A program made the translations under genes and the position numbers. Positions 8,406 through 17,271 of a stretch of 64,000 bases of DNA are shown here, piece after piece; positions within the stretch are counted from its first letter, which is position 1; every line of letters starts with the position of its first letter. This DNA is from DATDIC01 sp963764525 (GTDB lineage Bacteria; Pseudomonadota; Alphaproteobacteria; Acetobacterales; Acetobacteraceae). The notes below the pieces were generated by a model. It saw only the letters and a program-made list of their open reading frames with translations. It searched no databases and was not told where the DNA came from. The DNA is taken from assembly GCA_963764525.1 (NCBI GenBank), contig CAVXTC010000010.1:62001-126000 (forward strand), written 5' to 3'.

Positions 8406-9433
8406 TTCACCAAATCGTTGACTATGTTCTCCAACAGACTGCCGAGCGCGAAAGGAATCGGCGTGCGTAATTCGGGAGGATGGAGCGGCCCCGCCTCAAC
8501 CCAGCGCGGACCCGCCTCTCGGAAACTGACCGGAACAAATTCCTCAGAGTTCTCCGCTAAAAATCCGCAGAGCGCCTCAAGTCGCCGCTTATTTATGTAG
8601 TTCGGTCGCACTCCAGGCTGGCCCGGACGGGCGTACTTAACAAATTCGTGCGGGTGCGTTAGAATGACAATCGGCGATATTCCATGGGCCCGAGCCGAGC
8701 GGAGAACCGAAACCGTCTCATAATATCCCACGCCCGTGATCGTCAGCCGACGATACCTCTTCAAATGCGGGAATGGAAGTTGGGAGAAGCTTAGAATTGG
8801 GATTTCCAGCACATTGTCGATCCAGTGCCTACCAGCCTGGATCTGCAATACCGGGTCTTTGGAGTGATTGCGACCGCGGAATCCGATATTTGAGCCGAGT
8901 CTTAACCCCGCATTCGACATTGCCCGGAATACCGTGCGATCGGCGGCCAAGCCTCCCACACGCAAAGCAGTCGGCTTCGGCCAGTTCCATCGCTCAATCG
9001 GCTCCAGCCCTGTTGCGATAATCGCTTCCATCTCCTCCAAGGATCGTCCTGCGAATCGATCGGAGGGGATACCATGGGACAGCCGATCCACCCAGTCCGG
9101 ATGGCGGAAATGCAACCAGACCGGGTGCAAGTGCAACTGAATATCTTGTCCGGCAGCAAGGATATCGCCCACAACCCGGCGCAAAGGTGCGTCGCCAAAA
9201 TAGACGGTATTAAGCGTCTCAACAAAGAACGTCGCCGGGAATTTATGGCGCGCAAGGGTGCGCAAAATGAAAGGCAGGCCGTGGTCCTGACCACCCGCAG
9301 GACAGTAAACGTGAGGTTCCCCGACTGGCCGCAGTCTTGTCGGCTGGACGAAGGCGCCGCCGAGGCTGAACTCGGTATCGACCGTCAAGCAGACCTCAGT
9401 TCGGGCAGACGAGTGGACGGCAGCTGTTGTCAT
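8396..9433 (-). CDS. Polysaccharide deacetylase (NodB-like) family protein
   Basis: 345-residue NodB-fold protein. Motif 1 is VCLTVDTEFSLGG (D19 with E21 replacing the usual second aspartate), and the metal motif appears in DIQLHLHPVWLHF. Later elements include TALRVGGLAADRTVFRAM and IVILTHPHEFVKYARPG near residue 255. Such enzymes remove N-acetyl groups from glycans, although the D-x-E form of motif 1 is a variant. It is the first gene of a two-gene unit with the acyltransferase downstream. No signal peptide is seen, so it is predicted to be cytoplasmic. Confidence 0.72.
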   Translation of the reverse strand: MTTAAVHSSARTEVCLTVDTEFSLGGAFVQPTRLRPVGEPHVYCPAGGQDHGLPFILRTLARHKFPATFFVETLNTVYFGDAPLRRVVGDILAAGQDIQLHLHPVWLHFRHPDWVDRLSHGIPSDRFAGRSLEEMEAIIATGLEPIERWNWPKPTALRVGGLAADRTVFRAMSNAGLRLGSNIGFRGRNHSKDPVLQIQAGRHWIDNVLEIPILSFSQLPFPHLKRYRRLTITGVGYYETVSVLRSARAHGISPIVILTHPHEFVKYARPGQPGVRPNYINKRRLEALCGFLAENSEEFVPVSFREAGPRWVEAGPLHPPELRTPIPFALGSLLENIVNDLVKWI

Positions 9434-9539
9434 TCATTGGCGCCTAGTTAAGGGTCGGCATCTAAAATATCAGCGGCGTCCGGCGGTGTCACCCCGAAGT
9501 TCACGGGTGCTCGCGAGCTGCGTCCCCTTTATCCACCGC

Positions 9540-9768
9540 ACTGGAAAAGTCAAACTACGGGAGGGCGACATCTTCCTGATCCCGCCGCATGTGCGCCATT
9601 CTCCTCAATGCCCGATACCGGGCTCCGATTGGTCTGGTTGTGGAACCGAAAGCGATGGCGCGCGGGTCGATGTGGTGGTGGATCCTGCTGCCGGCACCGG
9701 GCGTGCCCGAACGTTTGGCGGTCGGCAATGAGCGTGCGTTCCTGACCTGGTTCTATGGGCTCTGGTGC
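9540..9768 (+). pseudogene. Fragments of 3-hydroxyanthranilate 3,4-dioxygenase and an alpha/beta hydrolase
   Basis: One frame reads LREGDIFLIPPHVRHSPQ (about 9555-9608), the core cupin segment of 3-hydroxyanthranilate 3,4-dioxygenase; a second frame continues with GLVVEPK. Directly after, 9661-9765 reads APGVPERLAVGNERAFLTWF, which resembles the cap/core junction of epoxide-hydrolase-like alpha/beta hydrolases. Both are scraps of larger genes, joined to each other and then to the transposase remnant, so this is decayed DNA. The dioxygenase assignment is the stronger of the two. Confidence 0.45.
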
Positions 9769-9789
9769 AAACGTTGTGTGCTGATGGTT

Positions 9790-10745
9790 ATGCTGTCCTC
9801 CTGAACAGGAGAAGTCGGTCATGGGCAGTCTGGTGCGTCCGGCCATAGAAGTGATCGTCTGCGGCATCGCGATCAAGGCATTCCAGGCGTTACGGCATGC
9901 CTTGAGGATTGCCTGGTAATCGTCGAAAACGCGGTGACTGAGATAGTTGCTGCGCAGGTATTCCCAGATATTCTCTACCGGGTTGAGTTCCGGCGAGTAT
10001 GGCGGCAGCCGCAGCAGCACGACATTGTCGGGTATGCGGATGCGCGCCGAGCTATGCCAGCCGGCGCGGTCCAGCACCAGCACGGCAATGGCACCGACCG
10101 AGACGCATCGGCTGATCTCGGCCAAATGTTCGCTCATGGCTTCCACGTTGACCGCTGGCATGATCACCGCGGCGCCGATGCCGCGGGCCGGACATACCGC
10201 GCCGAACAGATAAGCCCAGGTAAACCGGTGATCACGGACCGCGCGCGGGCGGCTACCACGCTTGGCCCAAATGCGGGTCAGACTGCCGTGCTGGCCAACG
10301 CGTGCTTCATCCTCGAACCAGATCTCGACCGGCTTGCCGCACACCCGCCCGGCAACCGCCTGGCACACCAGATCGCTGAAGTTTTTGTAAAAGCCTCCGG
10401 TGCCTCCGGCGCCGTCTTGGGATGCTGCGGACGAACCGACATCCGACGGAAATCCAGCTTGCGCAGCAACCGGCCCACCGTGTGGACATCCAACGTCACG
10501 CCAAAGCTGGCCGCGATCCGTTCACACAGATCAGCCCGACGCCAGCGTACCACGCCATCCTTCGCCAGGTCCGGACCAGCTTCCACCCACGTGGCCAATT
10601 CCGACTGCTGCTCGGCCGACAGCGACGGCGGGCGGCCCGGATGCGAACGGTCGGACAGGCCCTCCAGGCCCGCGGCGTTGAACCGATGGGTAGCCGGAAC
10701 GACCTGTTTGCTCCCGGATCGCCGATCGGTCGATGGAGCACTCGG
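9790..10745 (-). mobile_element. IS630-family transposase remnant (two frames, N-terminus missing)
   Basis: The DDE region is complete: FEDEARVGQHGSLTRIWAKR, then VLDRAGWH and LPPYSPELNPVENIWEYLR, typical of IS630 transposases. The upstream part lies in a second frame (HRFNAAGLEGLSDR, then VHTVGRLLRKLDFRRMSVRP). The switch is a -1 step at an A5 run (T5 at 10382-10386 on the plus strand), where IS630 elements may use programmed frameshifting. The first helix-turn-helix of the usual protein is absent because the element stops near 10745, just before rlmI, so it is truncated. A CTCCTG-AA-CAGGAG palindrome (9798-9811) lies at the other end. No matching terminal repeat pair was found. Confidence 0.75.
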
Positions 10746-10759
10746 AATTATCCAAGGAC

Positions 10760-11938
10760 CTAAATCAATCGCACCTTCAGATACGCCGTCTCCAGCAGAT
10801 GCGGATGCACCGGGTGATCCGGCCCGGCCCCACCCGTGAACAGGATCCGCGCTTCCCGCCGCGCCTTGTGCAGTCCGCGGGCAATCTCCTCGCCCCAGGC
10901 ATCCAGTGGTGCATGATGGCTGCAGGACGCGACGAACAGAAACCCGCCGGGCGCCACCAAAGCTGCCGCCAGCCGCGCCATCCGGCCATACGCGCGTAAC
11001 CCAACGGCCGCATCCTTGCGCGACTTCGCGAAGGCCGGAGGATCGCAGATCACCACATCGAACCGGTCGCCGGCCGTCGCCAACGCCTCCATGGCGTCGA
11101 ACGCGTCCCCGCGTCGAACAGTGATCCGCCCCGATAGCCCGTTCAGCGCCGCTGCTTCCTCCGCCTGGCGCAACGCCGGGACGCTGGAATCCACCAGCGT
11201 GACGCACGCCGCCCCGACGGCCGCACAGCGCAGCCCGAACGCACCCGTGTGACAGAACACGTCCAGCACCCGCGCCCCCGAAGCCAGCCCCGCCACAAGA
11301 TCCCGGTTCGGCCGTTGGTCGAAGAACCAGCCGGTCTTCTGCCCGGACACTGGATCGACCGGGAACCGCACCCCGCCCTCGATCACCTCCGCCCGCCCGT
11401 CCGTCCCGTGCAGCAGCGCCACCGCGTCCGCCAGCCCCTCCTGCCGCCGCGCGGCCGAGTCATTCCGCGCCACCATGGCCCGCAACGGCAGTTCCGCCAG
11501 CAACGCCTCCGCCACGATGGGCAGCAGCCGGTCCATGCCAGCGGTGTTCGCGGCCAGCACTGCCATGTCGCCATAGCGATCGATCACCAGTCCCGGCAGC
11601 CGGTCCGCCTCGGCATGGACCACCCGGTGGAACGGCGTGTCGCAAACCCGCTCCCGCAACGCGATCGCCTCCCGCAGGCGTGCTCGCATCCAGCCCAGAT
11701 CGATCTCGGCCTCCGGGTCGGCGTCCAGCAGCCGCGCGGCGATCAGGCTGTGTGGATTGAACATCGCGGTGCCGAAGCGGGCGCCGTCGTCGCCCTCCAG
11801 CCGCACGAGAGTCCCCGGTTCCATGCGCCGGTACTCCGGGCGCATCGCGATCTCGTTGCTGAACGCCCACGGTGCGCCGGCTCGCAACCGCCGGCCCTGC
11901 CCGGGATTGAGCCGCAGCAGCGGCCGGTCGGCGCTCAA
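10760..11938 (-). CDS. rlmI: 23S rRNA (cytosine-C5) methyltransferase, RlmI-like
   Basis: 392-residue protein with an N-terminal PUA-like domain (LRLNPGQGRRLRAGAPWAFS, residues 8-27), a central domain (LPGLVIDRYGDMAVLAANTA) and a C-terminal methyltransferase: VSGQKTGWFFDQRPNRDLV, motif I VLDVFCHTGAFGL, motif IV VVICDPPAFAKSRKD, and the late cysteine FVASCSHH. This architecture is that of RlmI, which methylates C1962 of 23S rRNA. The start is TTG 11938 overlapping the stop of hemA (TTGA), so the two are translationally coupled. Length agrees with the family. Confidence 0.82.
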   Translation of the reverse strand: MSADRPLLRLNPGQGRRLRAGAPWAFSNEIAMRPEYRRMEPGTLVRLEGDDGARFGTAMFNPHSLIAARLLDADPEAEIDLGWMRARLREAIALRERVCDTPFHRVVHAEADRLPGLVIDRYGDMAVLAANTAGMDRLLPIVAEALLAELPLRAMVARNDSAARRQEGLADAVALLHGTDGRAEVIEGGVRFPVDPVSGQKTGWFFDQRPNRDLVAGLASGARVLDVFCHTGAFGLRCAAVGAACVTLVDSSVPALRQAEEAAALNGLSGRITVRRGDAFDAMEALATAGDRFDVVICDPPAFAKSRKDAAVGLRAYGRMARLAAALVAPGGFLFVASCSHHAPLDAWGEEIARGLHKARREARILFTGGAGPDHPVHPHLLETAYLKVRLI

Positions 11939-13137
11939 GCCGCCTGCCGCGCCGTCGGCAGTAGGATCGCCGACAGCGCCCTGACCAGCTCATCCATCAT
12001 CTCGTCCGTATGCAGCGGAGTCGGCGTCAGGCGCAGCCGCTCCGCCCCGCGCGGCACCGTTGGGTAATTGATCGGAGTCGCATACATCGCGAACTCCGCC
12101 AGCAGCCGCCGGCTGACCTCCCGGCACCGCTTGGCGTCGCCGATATGAAGCGGCACGATATGGCTTGCCAAAGCCAGGACCGGCAGCCCGGCGGCACCCA
12201 GGCGCTGCTTCAGCGTATCGGCCCGCTCGAACAGCGCCACGCGACGGGCGGCATCGGCCCGCACGTGCCGCACGCTGGTCAGCCCGGCGGCGGCCAGCAT
12301 GGGCGGCAGCGATGTGGTGAAGATGAAGCCGGGCGCCGTCGAGCGGATGTAGTCGATCACCCCGGCATCCCCGGCGATGTAGCCGCCATGGCAGCCGAAC
12401 GCTTTGGCGAGTGTGCCCTCGATGATGTCGATGCGATCGGCGAGCCCGTCTCGTTCAGCCACCCCGGCGCCCGAGGCGCCGTACATCCCGACCGCATGCA
12501 CCTCATCCAGGTAGGTCAGCGCGCCGAATCGCTCCGCCAGTTCGCAGATCGGCAGCAGCGGCGCGATATCCGCGTCCATCGAATAGACCAACTCGAAGGC
12601 GATCAGCTTCGGGGCTTCCGGCGGTGCGTCGGCAAGCAGCTCTTGCAGGTGGCCGGGATCGTTGTGCCGGAAGATGCGGCAGGTCGCCCGCGAACCCTTG
12701 ATGCCGGCAATCATCGAGGCATGGTTCTTTTCGTCCGAGAACACGATCCATCCAGGCATCGAATTCAGAATCGTCGCCAGCGCTGCCTGGTTCGCCACAA
12801 ACCCGGAGGTGAATAGCAGCGCCGCTTGCTTGCCATGCAGATCGGCAAGCTCGGTTTCCAGCGCGTCATGCACCGGGCTGGTGCCGCCGATATTGCGCGT
12901 GCCGCCGGCGCCCGCCCCCATCTCGCCGGCCGCCGCGCGGGCCGCCTCGATCACCGCCGGGTGGCTGCCCATGCCGAGATAGTCGTTGGACGACCAGACC
13001 AGCACCTGACTTCCATCCGCGCGGCGGTACAGCGGAAACCGGCCGGCCTGCTTCGTCAGCGGCGTGAATTGCCGATAGCGACCCTGGGCTTGTATCTCTC
13101 CAAGCGAACGCCGGCAGACTTCGTGAAACGCATGCAT
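11935..13137 (-). CDS. hemA: 5-aminolevulinate synthase
   Basis: 400-residue PLP enzyme condensing glycine with succinyl-CoA, the first step of haem synthesis by the C4 route. Hallmarks are the N-terminal YRQFTPLTKQAGRFPLYRRA, WSSNDYLGMGSHPAVIEA, GAGAGGTRNIGGTSPVHDAL, GFVANQAALATI, SDEKNHASMIAGIKGS, LTYLDEVHAVGMYG and the PLP-lysine stretch GTLAKAFGCHGGYIAG. Length matches alphaproteobacterial ALAS. ATG 13137 has AGAGG about eight bases upstream. rlmI follows with an overlapping start. ALAS is characteristic of alphaproteobacteria, which supports the taxonomic guess. Confidence 0.95.
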   Translation of the reverse strand: MHAFHEVCRRSLGEIQAQGRYRQFTPLTKQAGRFPLYRRADGSQVLVWSSNDYLGMGSHPAVIEAARAAAGEMGAGAGGTRNIGGTSPVHDALETELADLHGKQAALLFTSGFVANQAALATILNSMPGWIVFSDEKNHASMIAGIKGSRATCRIFRHNDPGHLQELLADAPPEAPKLIAFELVYSMDADIAPLLPICELAERFGALTYLDEVHAVGMYGASGAGVAERDGLADRIDIIEGTLAKAFGCHGGYIAGDAGVIDYIRSTAPGFIFTTSLPPMLAAAGLTSVRHVRADAARRVALFERADTLKQRLGAAGLPVLALASHIVPLHIGDAKRCREVSRRLLAEFAMYATPINYPTVPRGAERLRLTPTPLHTDEMMDELVRALSAILLPTARQAA

Positions 13138-13225
13138 CTGGTCGAACCTCTTTCGATCCGAAACGGCAGGACAGCCCGGCCGCCGTCATACGAGCCTACT
13201 CCCGGCTTGCCCGGTGAATTCGCGT

Positions 13226-14125
13226 TCAGGCGCGGGCGGCCAGCCCCACGCCGGTCAGCGTCATCGCCAGGGCGGCAAGCTGGCGCGGCCCGAGCGGATC
13301 GCCCAGTAAAATCGCAGAGGCGAACACCCCCACCATCGGTGCCAGCAGCACCCCGGTCGCCGCGGTGGACGCCGGCAGCAGCCGCAACGCGCGGAACCAG
13401 GACAGGTAGGCGGCGGTCATCGGGATCACCGCGACATAGGCGGCGGACGTCCAGCCGAGGGGCGTCACACGCCCCCAGGCCGGATGCTCGTACAGGCTGA
13501 GCAAGACGACCGGAACCGCGCCCAGCATCGCCTGCCACGCCACCCCTGTTATGGGTGGCATGGCCAAAGGCTGCCGCTTGGCAATCACTGTTCCCAGAGC
13601 GAACAGCCACGACGCCAGGAACCCGCAGAGTACGCCGGGGATCGTGGTCCAGCTCGCCTCCATCCGATCCGCCCCGACTAGCAGCGCAACCCCGCCGAGG
13701 CCCAGCACCATGGCCGCGATACGCGGCAGGGTCGGGCGTTCGTGCAGCATCGGCCACGCAAGGAGGGCGGCCCAGATCGGCAGCGTATAGGTGATGATCA
13801 CCGCCTCCGACGCCTTCAGCCACACCAGCGACAGCGTGGTGAGTACGGAAAATGCGCCGAAATTCAGTGTTGCGAAGATGACCAGACGGCGCCACTGGCT
13901 GCGTGGGGGCCATAGCCGTTCGCCCCGCATCCGCGCCAAGCCGAAGGCGCACGCCACGCCGGCCACGCTGCACGCTGCACGCATCGAAAAGGGCGGCAGC
14001 TCGGACAGCAGGAACTTCGCCACCGGCCAATTCAGGCCCCACCCGCAGGCCGTGAACCCCAGAAACAGAAGGCCCTCTGCGCGGCTGCCGACCGGCGATC
14101 GGCCCCGGACGGCGTCAGCGGACAT
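13226..14125 (-). CDS. EamA/DMT-family transporter
   Basis: About 299 residues with ten hydrophobic helices in two EamA repeats: GLLFLGFTACGWGLNWPVAK (first helix), ASEAVIITYTLPIWAALLAW, then the second repeat with GFLASWLFALGTVIAKRQPL and ATGVLLAPMVGVFASAILLG. DMT exporters move metabolites or amino acids; the substrate is not predictable. ATG 14125 is chosen because it falls just inside the upstream lipoprotein gene (stop at 14115-14117), giving an overlapping operon-like arrangement; an upstream start at 14170 would overlap more deeply. Confidence 0.8.
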   Translation of the reverse strand: MSADAVRGRSPVGSRAEGLLFLGFTACGWGLNWPVAKFLLSELPPFSMRAACSVAGVACAFGLARMRGERLWPPRSQWRRLVIFATLNFGAFSVLTTLSLVWLKASEAVIITYTLPIWAALLAWPMLHERPTLPRIAAMVLGLGGVALLVGADRMEASWTTIPGVLCGFLASWLFALGTVIAKRQPLAMPPITGVAWQAMLGAVPVVLLSLYEHPAWGRVTPLGWTSAAYVAVIPMTAAYLSWFRALRLLPASTAATGVLLAPMVGVFASAILLGDPLGPRQLAALAMTLTGVGLAARA

Positions 14126-14561
14126 AGACCCGGATCTGCGGCCGGGTGATCGACGCGGCCACACCCGCACGCAGATGAATCCGCTCCGGGGAGACTCCGT
14201 CCCGACCGATTTCCTGCATCACCACAACGGCTTCCTTCTGGGTGGTGCCAACCGCCGCGGCCTGAGCCGCGGCATCGCCGGTACCCGGCACTACCGCGAG
14301 GACATCGAACTGCACGTTCGGATCACGCCTGCTTGCCTGCTGGACGGCGAACCGCAGCAAATCGCGGTACGCCAGGACCGGGGAACCCTCATCGATCGTA
14401 AGCAGTGCTGCGCGTTTGTCGATCGGTGGCGCAACCGGAAGCAGGGCCGGGTTTTTCGACGGCGACGGGGCGAACGTGGTCTGGTCGATCAGCCGGCAGC
14501 CGGGCAGGGCGAGCAACGCCAGGCACAGCATCACCGCCAGAGGACGACCTTCGGCTCTCAT
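14115..14561 (-). CDS. Predicted lipoprotein of unknown function
   Basis: 148-residue secreted protein. ATG 14561 follows a strong GGAGGGAG site. The N-terminus is a type II signal peptide with a lipobox (LCLALLALPGC), so it should be lipidated at that cysteine. The mature part has PIDKRAALLTIDEGSP, YRDLLRFAVQQASRRDPNVQ and a final segment ending RIHLRAGVAASITRPQIRVY, which looks like a small alpha/beta domain. I do not recognise the family. Its stop overlaps the start of the EamA transporter. Confidence 0.7.
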   Translation of the reverse strand: MRAEGRPLAVMLCLALLALPGCRLIDQTTFAPSPSKNPALLPVAPPIDKRAALLTIDEGSPVLAYRDLLRFAVQQASRRDPNVQFDVLAVVPGTGDAAAQAAAVGTTQKEAVVVMQEIGRDGVSPERIHLRAGVAASITRPQIRVYVR

Positions 14562-14742
14562 ACTCCCTCCATTTGCTTTGTGAGCGCTGGGAACCGTGTG
14601 TGCCAGAGCCCGGCTGCCCTTTGATGCACAAGTTCGATCCGCAACACGAGATCGGCCTTGGCCAGCCGGGCCCACCCTCTTCCCCATCCAGGGGAAATCT
14701 CACGCACTATAACGTCCTTCCACTGCGACGTGGCGTCGAGGT

Positions 14743-15660
14743 TCAGGACTGACGGACAGCCCTACGGTTGTCTCGGTAGCGGAGTGCATCGACCAACAAG
14801 GCGAAAGCTGCCGAGGGCTGCCGGCGGCTCGGATAGTACAGGTGGTAGCCTGAGAAGGGCGGGCACCAGTTTGCGAGCACCCGGACGAGCTCGCCACTGT
14901 CGATGTGCTTCTGTGCCTGCTGTTCGGTGAAATACGCCAAACCAAAGCCGGCCACAGCCGCGTTGAGAATGAGGGCGGTGGTGTTGAACACGAGTCGCCC
15001 CTCGACCCGGACCCTCAGCTCGCGCCTGTTCTTCGCGAACTCCCAGGCATAGATGCCACGGTGTGCTGGCAATCGGAGATTGATACACTCATGGGCGGTC
15101 AGATCCTGTGGCGTACGCGGCGGCGGGCGCCTCGCGAAGTAGGCGGGCGATCCGACGACCGCCATGCGCATGTCCGGCCCGATCGGAACAGCGATCATGT
15201 CCCTGGCCACGGTCTCGCCCGGCCGGACGCCGGCATCGACCTGCTCCGCCACGATATCGGTCAGGCCATAATCGATGACGATCTCCACCTTGATATCCGG
15301 GTAGTTCGGCAGCAGCGCTTTGAGAGCAGGCCAGAGGACCGCCTCGGCCGCGTTCTCCGTGGACGTAATGCGGATGGTGCCGGCGGGTTTGTCCCTCAGC
15401 TCGCTCAGCGCGGACAGCTCGGCGTTGATCTCCTCAAACCGAGGGGCCACGGTCCGCAGCAGGCGTTCGCCCGCCTCGTTCGGCGCGACGCTGCGGGTGG
15501 TACGGGTCAGCAGCCGAATGCCCAGTCTTGCTTCAAGGCCGCGGATGGTCTGGCTCAGCGCTGACTGCGACACCCCGAGCTTCGCGGCCGCCCGGGTAAA
15601 GCTCCGCTCTTCCGCGACTGCGACAAAGGCGGCCAGATCGTGGAAGTTCTCCCCAACCAT
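14743..15660 (-). CDS. LysR-family transcriptional regulator
   Basis: 305-residue LysR regulator. The N-terminal winged helix is clear: FHDLAAFVAVAEERSFTRAA, then KLGVSQSALSQTIRGLEARL and TRTTRSVAPNEAGERLL. The effector domain follows (AGTIRITSTENAAEAVLWPA; VEIVIDYGLTDIVAEQVDAG). It is divergent from the cupin/AKR/SDR/tautomerase operon, the classic layout for a LysR regulator of the adjacent operon. A 14-bp direct repeat lies in the shared intergenic region. Confidence 0.9.
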   Translation of the reverse strand: MVGENFHDLAAFVAVAEERSFTRAAAKLGVSQSALSQTIRGLEARLGIRLLTRTTRSVAPNEAGERLLRTVAPRFEEINAELSALSELRDKPAGTIRITSTENAAEAVLWPALKALLPNYPDIKVEIVIDYGLTDIVAEQVDAGVRPGETVARDMIAVPIGPDMRMAVVGSPAYFARRPPPRTPQDLTAHECINLRLPAHRGIYAWEFAKNRRELRVRVEGRLVFNTTALILNAAVAGFGLAYFTEQQAQKHIDSGELVRVLANWCPPFSGYHLYYPSRRQPSAAFALLVDALRYRDNRRAVRQS

Positions 15661-15736
15661 TCATAAGGCTTTCTTCTAACTCCATGCGCATAATACCCCC
15701 TAATCGGGCGCAATCCAGTTGCCAGATCACCTGTTG

Positions 15737-15767
15737 TCAGGATTGGCCATTTATCAGGATTGGCCAT
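15737..15767. promoter_or_regulatory. 14-bp direct repeat between lysR and cupin gene
   Basis: TCAGGATTGGCCAT occurs at 15737-15750 and again at 15754-15767, start to start 17 bp. The pair lies about 40 bp before the cupin start and 77 bp from the lysR start, so it is a candidate binding site for the divergent LysR protein. It is not palindromic in the usual T-N11-A manner, so the role is uncertain. Confidence 0.45.
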
Positions 15768-15807
15768 CACGAATTGGCAGAACGTTTCGGCAACGAGGAG
15801 AACGACG

Positions 15808-16203
15808 ATGGAGATCAGGCGCACCGGCTCACAGCCTTCCGGCAAGGGGCCTGCGGAGTATTTCACCGGAACGGTGCGCGTCGATCCGCTGTTCAGCCCC
15901 CCGGATCCGGCACGCGTTGCGGGTGCACTGGTTACCTTTGAGCCTGGTGCACGCACGGCATGGCACACGCATCCGCTCGGTCAGACCCTGATCGTCACAT
16001 CCGGTTGCGGCTGGGTTCAGCGCGAGGGCGGCTCGGCCGAGGAGATCCGGCCAGGTGATGTGGTTTGGTTCCCGCCGGGCGAGAAGCACTGGCACGGTGC
16101 CACGCCCACCACCGCCATGAGCCATATCGCCATCCAGGAAAAGCTCAACGGCTCGCCCGTCAACTGGATGGAACAGGTAACCGACGAGCAGTACCGGCGA
16201 TGA
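15808..16203 (+). CDS. Cupin-domain protein ((R)-mandelonitrile-lyase/quercetinase-like)
   Basis: 131-residue single-domain cupin. Metal motif 1 is AWHTHPLGQTLIVTSGCGWV and motif 2 is PGDVVWFPPGEKHWHGAT; preceding strands read FTGTVRVDPLFSPPDPARV. ATG 15808 is preferred over an in-frame start at 15760 because GAGGAG lies just upstream and the upstream choice would translate the direct repeat. It is the first gene of an operon with an aldo-keto reductase, an SDR and a tautomerase. Confidence 0.82.
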   Translation: MEIRRTGSQPSGKGPAEYFTGTVRVDPLFSPPDPARVAGALVTFEPGARTAWHTHPLGQTLIVTSGCGWVQREGGSAEEIRPGDVVWFPPGEKHWHGATPTTAMSHIAIQEKLNGSPVNWMEQVTDEQYRR

Positions 16204-16234
16204 GTTGCCCGCCTCGGAGATGATGGAGGACGCA

Positions 16235-17230
16235 GTGCAGACACGCACGCTCGGAAACAGCAATCTCGAGGTATCCGCGCTCGGGCTTGGCTGCATGGGA
16301 ATGAGCGCCAACCAGGGGCCGCCTGGGGACCGCGGGGAGATGATCGCCCTCATCCGAACCGCGGTTGACCGTGGCGTAACGCTCTTCGACACTGCGGAGA
16401 GCTACGGTCCGTTCACCAACGAGGATTTGGTCGGCGAGGCGCTCGCGCCCGTCAGGGAAAAGGTGGTGATCGCCACCAAGTTCGGATGGGAGCTCGATCC
16501 GCTGGCGCCGATGCGCGGGCGCGGCCTGAACAGTCGTCCGGCTCATATCAGGCAGGTCGCCGAAGCCTCGCTCCGGCGGCTCAGGACCGATGTCATCGAC
16601 CTGTTCTATCAGCACCGTGTCGATCCTGCCGTCCCGATCGAAGATGTGGCAGGTGCGGTGAAAGATCTCATCGCCGACGGCAAGGTTAGGCACTTCGGGC
16701 TGTCCGAAGCGGGCGTGCCGACAATCCGTCGCGCTCACGCCGTCCACCCTGTCACAGCGGTGCAGAGCGAATATTCGCTGTGGTGGCGGCAGCCTGAGCA
16801 GGACGTGTTGCCCGCTCTTGAGGAACTGGGGATCGGTTTCGTTGCTTTCTCTCCTCTCGGCAAGGGCTTCCTGACCGGCACCATCAATGAGGCCACCGTG
16901 TTCCACGCCACTGACTTCCGCGCATCCGTTCCTCGCTTTGCGCCGGAGGCACTCAAGGCCAACCAGGCCCTGGTTGATGTGATTGGCCAGATCGCCGCGC
17001 GGAAGAAGGCAATACCGGCGCAGATAGCCCTGAGTTGGCTGCTGGCTCAGAAGCCGTGGATCGTTCCGATCCCGGGCACAAGGAAACTGCATCGCCTGGA
17101 CGAAAACGTTGCCACTGCGGACCTCAAACTCACGCCCGAGGATCTGCGCAACATCGACAGCGCCATCTCCGGGATCACCGTCCACGGGGCGCGCTATCCG
17201 GAGTGGATGCAACAGACGGTTGGGCGCTGA
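16235..17230 (+). CDS. Aldo/keto reductase
   Basis: About 331-residue AKR of the AKR13/YajO-like group: LEVSALGLGCMGMSANQGPP, the catalytic aspartate/tyrosine region GVTLFDTAESYGPFTNEDLV, the catalytic lysine in VVIATKFGWEL, DLFYQHRVDPAVPIEDVAG, KVRHFGLSEAG, and the NADPH-binding end IVPIPGTRKLHRLDENVAT. GTG 16235 is proposed as start because GGAGG sits five bases upstream and yields the usual MQTRTLG start; ATG 16220 or 16223 are alternatives. It reduces aldehydes or ketones with NADPH; substrate unknown. Confidence 0.85.
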   Translation: MQTRTLGNSNLEVSALGLGCMGMSANQGPPGDRGEMIALIRTAVDRGVTLFDTAESYGPFTNEDLVGEALAPVREKVVIATKFGWELDPLAPMRGRGLNSRPAHIRQVAEASLRRLRTDVIDLFYQHRVDPAVPIEDVAGAVKDLIADGKVRHFGLSEAGVPTIRRAHAVHPVTAVQSEYSLWWRQPEQDVLPALEELGIGFVAFSPLGKGFLTGTINEATVFHATDFRASVPRFAPEALKANQALVDVIGQIAARKKAIPAQIALSWLLAQKPWIVPIPGTRKLHRLDENVATADLKLTPEDLRNIDSAISGITVHGARYPEWMQQTVGR

Positions 17231-17271
17231 CGCGCAAGCGACGCCGGCGGGAACAAGAGAAAGGATAATCC

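Noticed and set aside
9550..10745. Intact IS630 element
   Set aside because: The N-terminal DNA-binding part is missing, and no terminal inverted repeat pair with TA duplication could be matched.
11249..12067. 272-codon plus-strand frame opposite rlmI
   Set aside because: No recognisable motif; rlmI and hemA on the minus strand are firm.
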